Origin: Verrucomicrobiales bacterium
GTDB taxonomy: Bacteria; Verrucomicrobiota; Verrucomicrobiia; Limisphaerales; UBA11358
NCBI GenBank assembly: GCA_028712475.1
Contig: JAQTQB010000013.1
Span: 1 to 64,000 of the forward strand
DNA length: 64,000 bases
Reading direction: 5' to 3'
The translations under genes were made by a program, and so were the position numbers. This document shows, piece after piece, positions 10,765 through 20,090 of this stretch (positions are counted from its first letter, which is position 1; each line of letters starts with the position of its first letter). The notes beneath the pieces are model-generated. The model was given only the letters and a program-made list of their open reading frames with translations. It searched no databases and was not told the DNA's origin.

Positions 10765-13449
10765 ATGCCAGACGAAACTGAACCCACACCACCAGTCCCA
10801 CCGGAACAACAACCCAGCGGCGGCGCCTACACGCAGGGCGAAAAGATTTCCAAGATCAACGTCGCCGACGAGATCAAGAATTCGTTCCTCGATTACTCGA
10901 TGTCCGTGATCATTTCGCGCGCGTTGCCCGACGTGCGCGATGGATTGAAGCCTTCGCAGCGGCGCATTCTTTACGCGATGCACGAACTTTCGCTGTTTCC
11001 GGGACGCAAGCCTTACAAGTGCGCGAAGATCTGCGGTGACACCTCCGGCAACTACCATCCGCACGGCGAAGCGGTGATCTACCCGACGCTCGTGCACATG
11101 GCGCAGCCGTGGGCGATGCGCGAGAAGCTGGTGGACGGCAAAGGCAACTTCGGCTCCGTCGAAAACGATCCGCCGGCGGCGATGCGTTATACCGAGGCCC
11201 GCTTGACGCATCTCGGCGCGGCCCTGATGCAGGACATGGAGAAGGACACGGTGGATTTCGTCCCGAACTACGACGAACGCCTCACCGAGCCGAAAGTTTT
11301 TCCCGCCGCGTTTCCGAACCTGCTCGTCAATGGCGGCACGGGCATTGCGGTCGGCATGGCCACAAACATGGCGCCGCACAATCTCGGCGAAGTCGTGGAC
11401 GGCATCTGCGCGCAGATTGACAAGCCGGAGATCACGATTCCCGAATTGATGAAGTTCATCAAAGGCGCGGATTTTCCGACCGGCGGTTATCTCTGCGGCA
11501 TCGAGGGCATCAAGAATTATTTCACCACGGGCAAAGGCAGCCTCAAGCTGCGCGGACGCATCGGCCTGGAGGAGATGAAGGGCAACCGCGAGCAGCTCGT
11601 CATCACCGAGATTCCTTTCAATGTCAACCGCGCGGGACTCGAAGAGCAGATAGCCAATCTCGTCAACGAGAAGATCATCACGGAAATCTCCGCGATGCGC
11701 AACGAGTCGGACGAGCATTGCCGCCTGGTCATCGAACTCAAGCGCGATGCGAATCCCAAGGTCGTCATCGCCAAGCTGTTTCAACACACGCAGCTTGAAG
11801 TTTCCTTCAGCGTCAACTCACTGGCGATTGACCACGGACGTCCGAAGACGCTCAACCTGAAAGAAATCATCCAGTGCTACATCGAGCATCGCCGCGAAGT
11901 GGTTTTGCGCCGCACGCGGTTTGAGCTGAAAAAGGCCGAGGAACGCGCCGAGCTGCTCGAAGGTTATATCGTTGCGCTCTCAAACCTCGATGAGTTCATC
12001 CACATCATCCGCTCCAGCAAAAACCGTGACGAAGCTCGCGTGAAGCTGCTCGCGTTCGAGTGGTCGCGCGCGCAGGTGGAGAAGTGGGGCATCTTGATCC
12101 GCAGTGAAGCGCGCCTGGAGGCGGGCCGTTATGCGCTGACCGAGCGGCAGGTGGACGCGATTCTGGAACTGCGCCTGTATCAACTGACCGGCTTGGAAAT
12201 TGACAAGGTGGACAAGGAATACAAGGCGCTGATCGAAGTCATCAAGGACCTGCTCGACATTCTCGCGAAGGAATCGCGCGTGATGACGATCATCAAAGCC
12301 GAACTTCAGGCCATCAAAGAAAAGCACGCGACGCCGCGCAAAACCGAGATCGTGCCTGACGAAGGCGAGATCGCCATCGAAGACTTGATCGCGAACGAAG
12401 GCGTCATCATCACGCTCACGCACAACGGCCTGCTCAAGCGCACGAATGTCAGCCAGTATCGCGCGCAGCGCCGCGGCGGCAAGGGCGTCATCGGCATGAC
12501 GACGAAGGAAGGCGAGACGCCGGATGACAACGATTTCGTCGAGCATCTCTTTACCGCCAGCACTCACGATTACCTCATGTTCTTCACGAACACCGGCCGA
12601 GTTTACGTCGAGCGCGTGCATGAGATTCCCGACATGGGCCGCGCCGCGAAAGGCCGGAGCATCGCGAACCTTCTGGAATTGAAGGCTGATGAAAAAATCG
12701 CCGCGCTCATCCGCATCCTCTCCAAGACTGGCGCGAACAAGGAAGACGTGACTTGGTCGCAGTCCGGCGAATTGTTCTTCGCCACGCAGCAGGGCACGGT
12801 GAAGAAAACGTCGCTCAACGAATTCTCCAATGTTCGCAAAGGCGGGATCATTGCCATCACCATTGATCAGGGCGACACATTGATTGATGTGAAACAGACG
12901 CGCGGCAGCATCGAAGGCGGCGACGAAGGTGATGACGTCGTGCTGATCACCAAAGATGGCATGAGCATCCGTTTCAGCGAATCCGATGTGCGTTCCATGG
13001 GGCGTTCCGCTGGTGGCGTGAAAGGGATCACCTTGGAGAAAGGCGATGCCGTCGTTGCGCTGGCGGTCGTGGTGCCGGATGCGGCATTGCTGGTGGCGGG
13101 CGAAAACGGCATCGGCAAACGCACGTCGTTCGATGAGTATCTGGTTCAGGGCGAATCCGGGACGCGCAAGCAATCCCGTGGCGGCAAGGGCCGCATCACG
13201 ATGAAAGTCGGCGAGAAAACCGGCGGCGTCATCGGCGCGCTTCCGGTCCGCGATACCGATGAAATCATGCTCATAACAGTTGGCGGTCAGATGGTGCGGA
13301 TTCCCGTCAGCGGTATCCGCGAAGCCGGTCGCAACACCATGGGCGTGAAACTCGTGAATCTCGACCCCGGCGACAAACTTCAGGCCATCGCCCAGGTCAT
13401 CGGCGAAGATGCCGTTGAAGCCCCGGTTGAAGGCGAACCGGCCGTTTAA
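10765..13449 (+). CDS. gyrA: DNA gyrase subunit A
   Basis: 894 residues. The breakage-reunion domain carries catalytic Y142 in AMRYTEARL, and the C-terminal beta-pinwheel carries the GyrA box QRRGGKG at about residue 568, which marks gyrase and not topoisomerase IV. The quinolone-determining region reads HPHGEAVIYP, so the positions equivalent to E. coli Ser83 and Asp87 are Ala103 and Pro107. The N-terminus has a short proline-rich extension (about 25 residues). It forms the A2B2 enzyme with GyrB encoded upstream. Confidence 0.97.
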   Translation: MPDETEPTPPVPPEQQPSGGAYTQGEKISKINVADEIKNSFLDYSMSVIISRALPDVRDGLKPSQRRILYAMHELSLFPGRKPYKCAKICGDTSGNYHPHGEAVIYPTLVHMAQPWAMREKLVDGKGNFGSVENDPPAAMRYTEARLTHLGAALMQDMEKDTVDFVPNYDERLTEPKVFPAAFPNLLVNGGTGIAVGMATNMAPHNLGEVVDGICAQIDKPEITIPELMKFIKGADFPTGGYLCGIEGIKNYFTTGKGSLKLRGRIGLEEMKGNREQLVITEIPFNVNRAGLEEQIANLVNEKIITEISAMRNESDEHCRLVIELKRDANPKVVIAKLFQHTQLEVSFSVNSLAIDHGRPKTLNLKEIIQCYIEHRREVVLRRTRFELKKAEERAELLEGYIVALSNLDEFIHIIRSSKNRDEARVKLLAFEWSRAQVEKWGILIRSEARLEAGRYALTERQVDAILELRLYQLTGLEIDKVDKEYKALIEVIKDLLDILAKESRVMTIIKAELQAIKEKHATPRKTEIVPDEGEIAIEDLIANEGVIITLTHNGLLKRTNVSQYRAQRRGGKGVIGMTTKEGETPDDNDFVEHLFTASTHDYLMFFTNTGRVYVERVHEIPDMGRAAKGRSIANLLELKADEKIAALIRILSKTGANKEDVTWSQSGELFFATQQGTVKKTSLNEFSNVRKGGIIAITIDQGDTLIDVKQTRGSIEGGDEGDDVVLITKDGMSIRFSESDVRSMGRSAGGVKGITLEKGDAVVALAVVVPDAALLVAGENGIGKRTSFDEYLVQGESGTRKQSRGGKGRITMKVGEKTGGVIGALPVRDTDEIMLITVGGQMVRIPVSGIREAGRNTMGVKLVNLDPGDKLQAIAQVIGEDAVEAPVEGEPAV

Positions 13450-13511
13450 TTTTTAACAATCGCAGCTTGCCATGGCCGCACAGAACGTGTTTTTTGCGCG
13501 GCTGTTTTTTA

Positions 13512-14339
13512 GTGAAACATTACATCACAACTTTAGCCGTATTTGCCGGCGTGTTCACGGGGTTGGCGCAGACCAGCACCACCAAGGCTGTTGATGCAAA
13601 CAGACTTTGGTGGACAGGCAGCGTGGGCACGGGGATTACGACCCTGGCGTTTGCACAAGTCGGCACCAACCATGTCGTGCTGACAAATCGTCCCGCCTGG
13701 GATAGCAGCCTGGGACTCGGCCTGACGTTGACACGTGGAAACAGCGACACCGTGCTGGCCACGGGCAATATCCAGACGCACCGGAAAGGCATGACGGATG
13801 AGATCAGCCTTGGTGCGGACGGCGCTTATGGCGAAAACAATTCCGTGGAAAACGTCAACAGTGCCCATGGTTTCAGCCAATACAACCATCTGTTCAGTGA
13901 GAGGTTCTTTGGCTACCTCCGGGCCGAGGCGCTGCATGATGAGATCGCCGACTTGCAATACCGTATCACGTTAAGCCCCGGCGTCGGTTATTATTTCCTC
14001 AAGCAGACGAACACATCCCTCGCCGGCGAGTTCGGTCCGGCCATGATCTTTGAACGGCTGGGCAACGAGGACAACAATTTCGTGACATTGCGCCTGGCCG
14101 AACGGTTTGAACACAAGTTCTCCGGACAAAATGCGCGTGTCTGGCAAAGCGCTGAAATCCTGCCGCAGGTGGACGACTTCAACAATTTCATCGTCAACGC
14201 CGAGGTCGGCATCGAAGCCGCCATCTCCAAAACCGTCAGCCTGCAAACTTTGCTTCAGGATAATTTTGTCAACGAACCGGCGCCCGGACGCAAGCAAAAC
14301 GACCTTAGAATCGTCAGCGGCTTGAAATATAAATTCTAG
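13512..14339 (+). CDS. DUF481-family outer-membrane protein
   Basis: 275 residues from GTG 13512, which gives a clean signal peptide (KHYITTLAVFAGVFTGLAQ). ATG 13467 upstream would place a basic, cysteine-containing extension before it. The mature part consists of alternating amphipathic strands and ends in Lys-Phe after a tyrosine, typical of an outer-membrane beta-barrel. Motifs such as LGLGLTLTRGNSD and the final SGLKYKF match the DUF481/YdiY group. Function is unknown. Confidence 0.75.
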   Translation: MKHYITTLAVFAGVFTGLAQTSTTKAVDANRLWWTGSVGTGITTLAFAQVGTNHVVLTNRPAWDSSLGLGLTLTRGNSDTVLATGNIQTHRKGMTDEISLGADGAYGENNSVENVNSAHGFSQYNHLFSERFFGYLRAEALHDEIADLQYRITLSPGVGYYFLKQTNTSLAGEFGPAMIFERLGNEDNNFVTLRLAERFEHKFSGQNARVWQSAEILPQVDDFNNFIVNAEVGIEAAISKTVSLQTLLQDNFVNEPAPGRKQNDLRIVSGLKYKF

Positions 14340-14413
14340 CGGCAGCCAGACTTCAAACGGTGGGTTCGGTTTTCAAATCGGGTGGGACGGGATTCCGTGG
14401 AGCCCAAAATCTT

Positions 14414-15118
14414 TCACGGCGCGAGCCGTTCAATCTTCCACGAACCATCCGCCTGCCGCGTGTATGAAAACCGGTCGTGCAAACGGCTCGGACGCCCCTG
14501 CCAGAATTCAATCCGCTCCGGCTTCAGGATAAACCCGCCCCAGTTCGGCGGCAGCGGAATATCAGCCGAGAATTTCTTTTCAAGTTCGCGCCAGTGCGCT
14601 TCCAGCGTGGCGCGGTCGGGAACAGGCTGGCTTTGGTCGGACGCCCACGCCGCGATCCGGCTGCCGCGCGGACGGCTTTTGAAATACGCCTCGGTTTCCG
14701 CCGCCGGCAATTTTGTCACCGCGCCCGTCACGCAGACCTGGCGTTCCAAATCCGGCCAGAAAAACGTGAGCGCTGCGTTGGGATTTTCCGCCAGTTCGCG
14801 GCCTTTGCGGCTGTCGTAGTTCGTGAAAAAAATGAAGCCCCGTTCGTCCACGCTTTTCAAAAGCACCGTGCGTGTCGAAGGTTTTCCGTTCTTGTCCACC
14901 GTGGCGAGCGTCATCGCGTTGATGTCGGGCGGACGATGATTGCAGATTGCGCTCCAGAGTTTGAAGAGTGCGATGCCGGTTTTCCGCCAGCGGCTCTGCG
15001 ATTCCTCGCCCGTCGCCTGCCGGAACCACGACTCGAATTGCGCGACGGGGTTCGCGTCCAGCCCCGCGCGGTCAAGCGCGCCGCGCCGGTAATCTTCGCG
15101 AAGGTCGCCGAGGTTCAT
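14414..15118 (-). CDS. pdxH: Pyridoxamine/pyridoxine 5'-phosphate oxidase
   Basis: 234 residues. It oxidises PNP/PMP to PLP using FMN. Recognisable motifs are AMTLATVD, RTVLLK, FFTNYDSRKG, LERQV, SRPRGSRI and the closing WGGF...IEFWQG..RLHDRF. It carries roughly 23 extra residues (about positions 36-65) between the N-terminal helix and AMTLATVD compared with the E. coli enzyme. The insert is rich in Trp, Lys and Leu and is not an obvious repeat translation. A membrane-protein gene lies directly downstream on the plus-strand map (15120-15674, upstream in transcription), with stop and start 1 bp apart. Confidence 0.95.
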   Translation of the reverse strand: MNLGDLREDYRRGALDRAGLDANPVAQFESWFRQATGEESQSRWRKTGIALFKLWSAICNHRPPDINAMTLATVDKNGKPSTRTVLLKSVDERGFIFFTNYDSRKGRELAENPNAALTFFWPDLERQVCVTGAVTKLPAAETEAYFKSRPRGSRIAAWASDQSQPVPDRATLEAHWRELEKKFSADIPLPPNWGGFILKPERIEFWQGRPSRLHDRFSYTRQADGSWKIERLAP

Positions 15119-15119
15119 T

Positions 15120-15674
15120 TTACATTTGACGGAACACCGTCAGGCCGAGCGCGACGATGAAAAGGGCGAACGCCAGCCGCACCGCGCTGCCGACGCGGAT
15201 GCGATTTTCCGTCGCCGTGGCAAACTCAATCAAGTCGCGCAATTTCCACGGCGTGATGGTGAACCAGATGCCGAGGACGATCAAAACGTAAGCCCAGACC
15301 TGGATCAGCAGCACGAACGGCGATTGGCCGAGGTGCGGACGCCCCGTGTCCACCATCAATTTTCCCAGCAGCAGCAGCACCACGGCGAGACCGCGCACCG
15401 CCAGAAAATCCTGGACGAAAATGCACGTCAGCAAACCCACCGCACCAAAGGCGATCATCATCACCGGTTTGTAAGCCGAGAAATCCGCGATCGGCTCCCG
15501 GTTGACGATCCACAGAAACCACAGCGTGGCGAGCAGCATGAGCGCGACGCCCACGGGCAGGTTGCGCGGCAGCCTGCGTGCGGCGGCGGTGAACTGCGCG
15601 GGCTTCGTGAGCGCATAAATCTGCGGCACACTCATGCCGGCCCCGAGCAAGATGGAAAGCAGCGACAATGTCAT
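15120..15674 (-). CDS. Polytopic membrane protein, unknown function
   Basis: 184 residues with about five hydrophobic segments (residues 1-20, 40-57, 68-88, 92-105, 120-142 and near the C-terminus) and very few charged residues between them. It is transcribed immediately before pdxH with essentially no gap, so the two are likely co-transcribed. No family recognised. Confidence 0.75.
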   Translation of the reverse strand: MTLSLLSILLGAGMSVPQIYALTKPAQFTAAARRLPRNLPVGVALMLLATLWFLWIVNREPIADFSAYKPVMMIAFGAVGLLTCIFVQDFLAVRGLAVVLLLLGKLMVDTGRPHLGQSPFVLLIQVWAYVLIVLGIWFTITPWKLRDLIEFATATENRIRVGSAVRLAFALFIVALGLTVFRQM

Positions 15675-16029
15675 TTCAAAAATTAAACCACGAATCCGCC
15701 CAAATGGACACGAAGAAAATCAATCCGTTCATTCCCGACAACCCGCTGTGGCGAAAACCAATTCCAGCCACGGATTAAGCGCGGGTTTTTGACATGAATT
15801 TCACGGATTAACGCGAATGAAGTTTGTGGCAACGTCCGCCCTCACCCTGGCCCTCTCCCCCGGGGAGAGGGAACGGCCAGCGCACGTTTTCGTTTTATCG
15901 GATGTCCGTCCCGGCCAATCCAGTCGCGGGTTTTTCAGAGGCGCGGGGAACGTGAAAGCCCTCTCCTTGGGGAGAGGGTTGGGTGAGGGAGGTCGTAAAA
16001 CCAAAATCTTCTGGCCAAGGACGGATGAT
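15675..16029. repeat. Non-coding stretch with a 150-bp inverted hairpin element
   Basis: Between 15840 and 15990 two hairpins with GGCCCTCTCCCC / GGGGAGAGGG and CCCTCTCC / GGGGAGAGGG stems face each other, so the whole unit begins CCCTCACCC and ends GGGTGAGGG. About 80 bp of unstructured sequence separates them. The flanks (15690-15830) carry 'ACGAATCC / ACGGATTAACGCGAATG' repeat fragments. No gene seen. Confidence 0.6.
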
Positions 16030-16098
16030 GCCGCCCCGACGGGGCTGGGGAATTTTTGGTTTGGGTTTCTACAAAGATGTCGCGCCTACGGCGCTGGG
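16030..16098. repeat. Interspersed two-stem repeat (GCCCCGACGGGGC / CGCCTACGGCG)
   Basis: Two small stems separated by an AT-rich linker containing TCTACAAAGATGTCGCGCC. The arrangement looks like a dispersed intergenic repeat. It directly follows the 3' end of the AT-rich gene at 16106-17023 and may serve as its terminator region. Confidence 0.45.
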
Positions 16099-16105
16099 AA
16101 ACGCA

Positions 16106-17023
16106 CTACACAGGCGTGGATGCTGTCCAACTATCTTCAAAAAATTTACAGTCATGGCTTGCATCATTACTGCCCGCCGGGACTCGATCCAAGACTCCGT
16201 CTTTGTCAACGTCATTTAACGAAAGGTCGACGATAACCACGCTATTATCTTCCAAAATCAAAAATCGTCTGTGAAGTTTGGCTGTGCCTGTGTAAGCGCG
16301 TAATTGCCATCGGCTGCTCATTTCCGTATTCAAATCTTTCAGAAAGGAAACAACTGCTACCTTCGCAGGATTGCCAATTTTATTTGCCGTCAACAAGCGC
16401 AGGTTTTTGGAAATAACAACACCGACGCCTTCTAGTTTTTGCAAATTCACCAGTGTTTCTACTCTGATGTAAGGATCATGCACGCAAAGCAATGCCTCCT
16501 TGCCAATTACCTGCGCTATCTTTTGCAAATTTGTAGCAGGTTCGCCCGCCTTCAACCGTGTCGCTAGTTTAATCACCTCGGTTGGAATAATTTTCCCGTC
16601 TCGAAATTCATAACCAACTCCATGCTCTCTGAAACGAGCGTTTATTTTTCCAACCGCGTCATACACGCGAGGCATTACACCCATGTCCATATAATTAAGC
16701 ACCACACCACCATTGGAACGCTGACATAAGCACTCAAAAATGATTTCGATAACCTTGATACATTTCTTGGCATCTGTTTGCAGGAAAAAATTACCGACTT
16801 CTTCTTCAGCCTTGTGAAAATGCCCTATCAGACACGACATCCCAAATTCCTCAAGCAACTGTTGTTCAACAGTAGAGTAGAATGCGTCAATGTCTCGTTG
16901 GAACATGAATGCCGCGCGGGATTCGCTAACAACTCCTCGCCAAGCATAAATAATTTGAAACCGAAGTCCTTCCGGCAAATCGTCGTATTTGTAAGCTTCC
17001 GCATTTGGCATAACTGCAACCAT
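16106..17023 (-). CDS. Putative abortive-infection protein (AbiJ/STM4504-like N-terminus, PLD-like C-terminus)
   Basis: 305 residues in an AT-rich gene unlike its neighbours, suggesting acquisition. The N-terminal half has YDDLPEGLRFQIIYAWR and later NARFREHGVGYEFRDGKIIP, which I associate with STM4504/CBY_0614- and AbiJ-type proteins. The C-terminal part has a LHRRFLILED motif followed by DLSLND, resembling the degenerate HxK/R...D plus SLND pattern of phospholipase-D-like modules. The last 30 residues look unrelated to that fold, so a 3' frameshift is possible. The N-terminus also seems short for the family. It lies just downstream of bioB on the same strand. A defence role is inferred. Confidence 0.6.
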   Translation of the reverse strand: MVAVMPNAEAYKYDDLPEGLRFQIIYAWRGVVSESRAAFMFQRDIDAFYSTVEQQLLEEFGMSCLIGHFHKAEEEVGNFFLQTDAKKCIKVIEIIFECLCQRSNGGVVLNYMDMGVMPRVYDAVGKINARFREHGVGYEFRDGKIIPTEVIKLATRLKAGEPATNLQKIAQVIGKEALLCVHDPYIRVETLVNLQKLEGVGVVISKNLRLLTANKIGNPAKVAVVSFLKDLNTEMSSRWQLRAYTGTAKLHRRFLILEDNSVVIVDLSLNDVDKDGVLDRVPAGSNDASHDCKFFEDSWTASTPV

Positions 17024-17070
17024 AATTGCGCTGGCGATTTAATTGAGCAATGCCAAGTTGTTGAAAGAAT

Positions 17071-18180
17071 TCACATTGAATTCACAGCGTCCGCTTCGCA
17101 ACTTTTTTCCCCACATCCGCAGCCGGCTTCTTCCTGATCGCTGAAATCGTGGCTGTCCCAGTTCGGGTCGAGGCCGAGATCCTTGAGCATCTGGAGATCT
17201 TTTTCGACGGGCTGGTTCAGCGTGGTGAGGTAATTGCCGACCATCAGCGCGCTCGCGCCGGCCATGAAGATCATGCTTTGCGCGTCGCGCAGATTCACGG
17301 TGCGCCCACCGGCGATCATGATTTCCTGTCGCGGCAAAATGAAACGGAAGCACGCGATGGTCTTCAGGATTTCCATGACGGGCAGGGGGGCGAGTTTTTC
17401 AAACGGCGTGCCAGGAATCGGATTGAGGATGTTGACGGGCACGACGTTCGCGCCGATGGCTTTCAATTCAAACGCGAGATCGCAGCGGTCTTCGCGCGTC
17501 TCGCCCATGCCGATGATGCCGCCGGAGCAGATCTTAATGCCGGCCTTTTTCAGATAGCCGATGGTTTCGAGCCGGTCGTCGAACGTGTGCGTGGTGCAGG
17601 TCTGCGGAAAAAAGCGGCGCGAGCTTTCGAGGTTGTGTCCGTAACATTCGAGGCCTGCCTCCTTCAAGCGATTCGCGACTTCCTGTTTCTTGATGATGCC
17701 AAGTGAGGCGTCGGGACGCGTCTTGCCGCCGGCTTTCAATTCGCGGATGCGGTCGCAGACTTCATCGAGCATCGGGCCTTCGTTCAATCCTTTCCACGCG
17801 GCGACAAGGCCGACGGCGGTGACGTTGTTCAGATTTGCTTCGTCCGCAGCTTCGGAAACCGGTTCGGGATCAACAAATCCATATTTCGGCGAGCCGGTCT
17901 GGTAATGCGACGACTGCGCGCAGAAGCTGCAATTCTCGGAACACGCGCCAGCCTTGGCGTTGACGATGGAGCAGAGGTGAATCTTGTTGCCCTTGAAATG
18001 TTCGCGGATGCGGTTCGCCCACGACAGCAAATCGAGGATGTCGGCGGACGTTTCGAGATTGAACAGCCATTGCGCCTCGGCGCGGGTGATTTGTCCGCCG
18101 CCCAGCACGCGCTCGCCGAGGGCGGAAAGTTTGTAGTGGCTGCTCGCGTCAACAGATGTGGCTGTCATGGTTGACAGCAT
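17071..18180 (-). CDS. bioB: Biotin synthase
   Basis: Radical-SAM enzyme inserting sulfur into dethiobiotin. 369 residues as read, with a second Met at 18168 that may be the true start. The 4Fe-4S/SAM motif C80-x3-C84-x2-C87 lies in GACSENCSFCAQS. Further family motifs are YGHNLESS, GGIIGMGET and VPVNILNPIPGTP. The C-terminus carries a CGCGEKSC cysteine cluster beyond the usual end. No other bio genes are adjacent. Confidence 0.96.
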   Translation of the reverse strand: MLSTMTATSVDASSHYKLSALGERVLGGGQITRAEAQWLFNLETSADILDLLSWANRIREHFKGNKIHLCSIVNAKAGACSENCSFCAQSSHYQTGSPKYGFVDPEPVSEAADEANLNNVTAVGLVAAWKGLNEGPMLDEVCDRIRELKAGGKTRPDASLGIIKKQEVANRLKEAGLECYGHNLESSRRFFPQTCTTHTFDDRLETIGYLKKAGIKICSGGIIGMGETREDRCDLAFELKAIGANVVPVNILNPIPGTPFEKLAPLPVMEILKTIACFRFILPRQEIMIAGGRTVNLRDAQSMIFMAGASALMVGNYLTTLNQPVEKDLQMLKDLGLDPNWDSHDFSDQEEAGCGCGEKSCEADAVNSM

Positions 18181-18256
18181 AGTTGGCGGGAAAAATTCCG
18201 CAAGCGCGGTTTAAGATGTTTCGGCTCCGCCGCAGGGCAGGGGAACTGGCGCGGCT

Positions 18257-18862
18257 TTATTCGATCACTTTGCCGAGGATGTTCTGGCGCTGGACGGTTC
18301 CGAAAGTGCGGCTGTCGGTGCTGTTGTTGCGGTTGTCACCCATTACGAAATATTCGTCCTTGCCGACGCAGACGAATTTGTCCCCGCTTTTTCTTTCGGC
18401 GGCGAAAGTATACGTCTTGTTCATCAGGTAGGGTTCATCCAGCAGTTTGCCGTTCACATAAACCTTGCCTTTGTAGAGGTAAACCGATTGTCCCGGCGTG
18501 GCGATAATGCGTTTGACGACCAGAGTATCGTCGCGCGGATCTTTGAGGGCGATAATGTCTGACTGGCGCGGTTCGCTCCGGGTGTAAGCCAGCCGGTTCA
18601 GCCAATAATGTCCCGAATCTTCCAGCGTTGGAACCATGCTCCGGCCGTCCACCTGGACCGACATGAAAACGAAATGAGTTATCAAAAGATAGCAAACAGA
18701 TCCGCAGACGGTCAAAACCACCACAATCCAAAATTGGAGCAAAAGTTGGAACATCCATGACAACCACCTGCTGCAGTGCTTGATGAAACTGGTTTGGGGC
18801 GGGGCCTTGATGAACTCGGCCTGTGGTGCGTCTTCCATTTTCAAATCGGCCCAATTATCCAT
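18257..18862 (-). CDS. lepB: Signal peptidase I
   Basis: 201 residues. One N-terminal membrane segment (about residues 40-67), then the catalytic Ser75 in GRSMVPTL and the general base Lys117 in VVKRIIATPGQ, followed by the family box FVMGDNRNNSTDSR. It cleaves signal peptides of exported proteins at the periplasmic face of the inner membrane. It is at the short end of the family and stands alone. Confidence 0.95.
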   Translation of the reverse strand: MDNWADLKMEDAPQAEFIKAPPQTSFIKHCSRWLSWMFQLLLQFWIVVVLTVCGSVCYLLITHFVFMSVQVDGRSMVPTLEDSGHYWLNRLAYTRSEPRQSDIIALKDPRDDTLVVKRIIATPGQSVYLYKGKVYVNGKLLDEPYLMNKTYTFAAERKSGDKFVCVGKDEYFVMGDNRNNSTDSRTFGTVQRQNILGKVIE

Positions 18863-19022
18863 ACGTCAGTCGTGTTTGATTCTCTCCGTGTTTGTTTCAC
18901 GGAAGCGTTTGAACCTAAAACAACTTTGCTGTTTTGCAAAAAATTTCTGAATTTATATTTTACAGGCGGAAACCATCAGGCGGACCGGCAATATCGCCAT
19001 CAAGCGAGGTCGCCGATGATTA
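18863..19022. other. Intergenic region, nothing specific seen
   Basis: AT-rich region upstream of lepB (minus strand) and downstream of the DUF1573 gene. It includes an A/T-rich run near 18940-18965 that could hold a promoter for lepB, but no clear -35/-10 pair was assigned. Confidence 0.3.
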
Positions 19023-20033
19023 TCACTGCGGCGGCGGGGGAACTTTGGACGGGATGGCCGTGTTCAGGTAGCTGGCAAGAGAGGAAATTTGCACATCATT
19101 AAGCGGGCCGCCCTCGGCGGTGGAAAACGCGGGCATGAGCGAACCGGGTTTGCCATGCGTAATCCAGGTGCGCCAGAAATCTTCGCTGGTCGGGGTTTTG
19201 ATGGCGTGCAGATCCGCCACCATCGTGGCGCGATGTTCGCTCTCGTGGCAGATGCCGCAGGAAACATCGAAAAGCGCCTTGCCATATTTGCCCACGCCGG
19301 GTTTTACATGGCAGGTCGCGCAGTCACCCTTGAAAACCGCCTGCCGGTCCGCCTTGGCAGCCTCAAGCGCGCGGGCGCGGTCGGCATCGGTCATGGTAGG
19401 AACCACGGGCGGCAAAATGTTGATCCGCAACGAGAGGTTCAGGTTTCCCTTGTCCGTGACGATATTCACCGTTTTGAACAACGTGCCGCTTTTGCCCGCG
19501 AGATTCACGGTGAGGCCGATCTGGCCGGTCGCTCCAGAATCAACCATCCAAGGCAGCGGCGGCAATTGCGCAGTGGTGCAGCCGCAGGACGGATGGACGG
19601 AGATGATTGTCACGGGAACCGGCGTGATGGAATTTGTGACCGTTACAATGTTGGTGCTGCTTTCAATGCTTGCAACATGGGTTATTTTATTGCCCCAAAA
19701 ACGCGCCCAAAAACTGGAATTGGTGACCGCCGTGATGTTGGTGATGCTTGTGATGTTGGTTGCCAGCCCGGTGTGGATGTTTTTTGCAATATTGGTGAAG
19801 TTAAAAGTGAAATGCGCCTGGGCCTGGTCGGCGGCGGCTTCCACAGCCTTCATCAAATCATCCCATGCCAGCACGCCGGCGGGCAACGGCTCCCCCGTGT
19901 GCGTCATGTCCGGCACATAAACCGCCGGCGAGGTGGCGACGCCGCTGGCCGGCGGAACATCACCGGCCAGAAGTCTGGCGGCAACCAAAGAAATGCCGGC
20001 CAATGCGACGAAAAAAGCATGAGACAATTTCAT
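19023..20033 (-). CDS. Secreted DUF1573-cytochrome c fusion
   Basis: 336 residues. Signal peptide (residues 1-23), then a Thr/Asn/Ile-rich low-complexity stretch (about 80-140). A DUF1573-type segment follows with HPSCGCTTAQLPP and an ASH/beta-sandwich pattern (about 150-215), then a C-terminal cytochrome part with two heme sites, CATCH and CGICH. The C-terminal helix (LNDVQISSLASYLN) is typical of class I cytochromes. It probably resides in the periplasm and moves electrons. Pairing DUF1573 with two c-hemes in one chain is less common than either alone. Confidence 0.75.
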   Translation of the reverse strand: MKLSHAFFVALAGISLVAARLLAGDVPPASGVATSPAVYVPDMTHTGEPLPAGVLAWDDLMKAVEAAADQAQAHFTFNFTNIAKNIHTGLATNITSITNITAVTNSSFWARFWGNKITHVASIESSTNIVTVTNSITPVPVTIISVHPSCGCTTAQLPPLPWMVDSGATGQIGLTVNLAGKSGTLFKTVNIVTDKGNLNLSLRINILPPVVPTMTDADRARALEAAKADRQAVFKGDCATCHVKPGVGKYGKALFDVSCGICHESEHRATMVADLHAIKTPTSEDFWRTWITHGKPGSLMPAFSTAEGGPLNDVQISSLASYLNTAIPSKVPPPPQ

Positions 20034-20090
20034 AAATTCGTCTGAAGTTAAAATGTTCGCGCCACTTTGACGAGTTGGAAATCATCCGGT

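Noticed and set aside
11980..13173. 397-codon open frame antisense to gyrA
   Set aside because: GC-rich third-position shadow of gyrA. The protein is His/Arg/Asp-rich with no motif. The same applies to 10756-11787 and 8555-9532.
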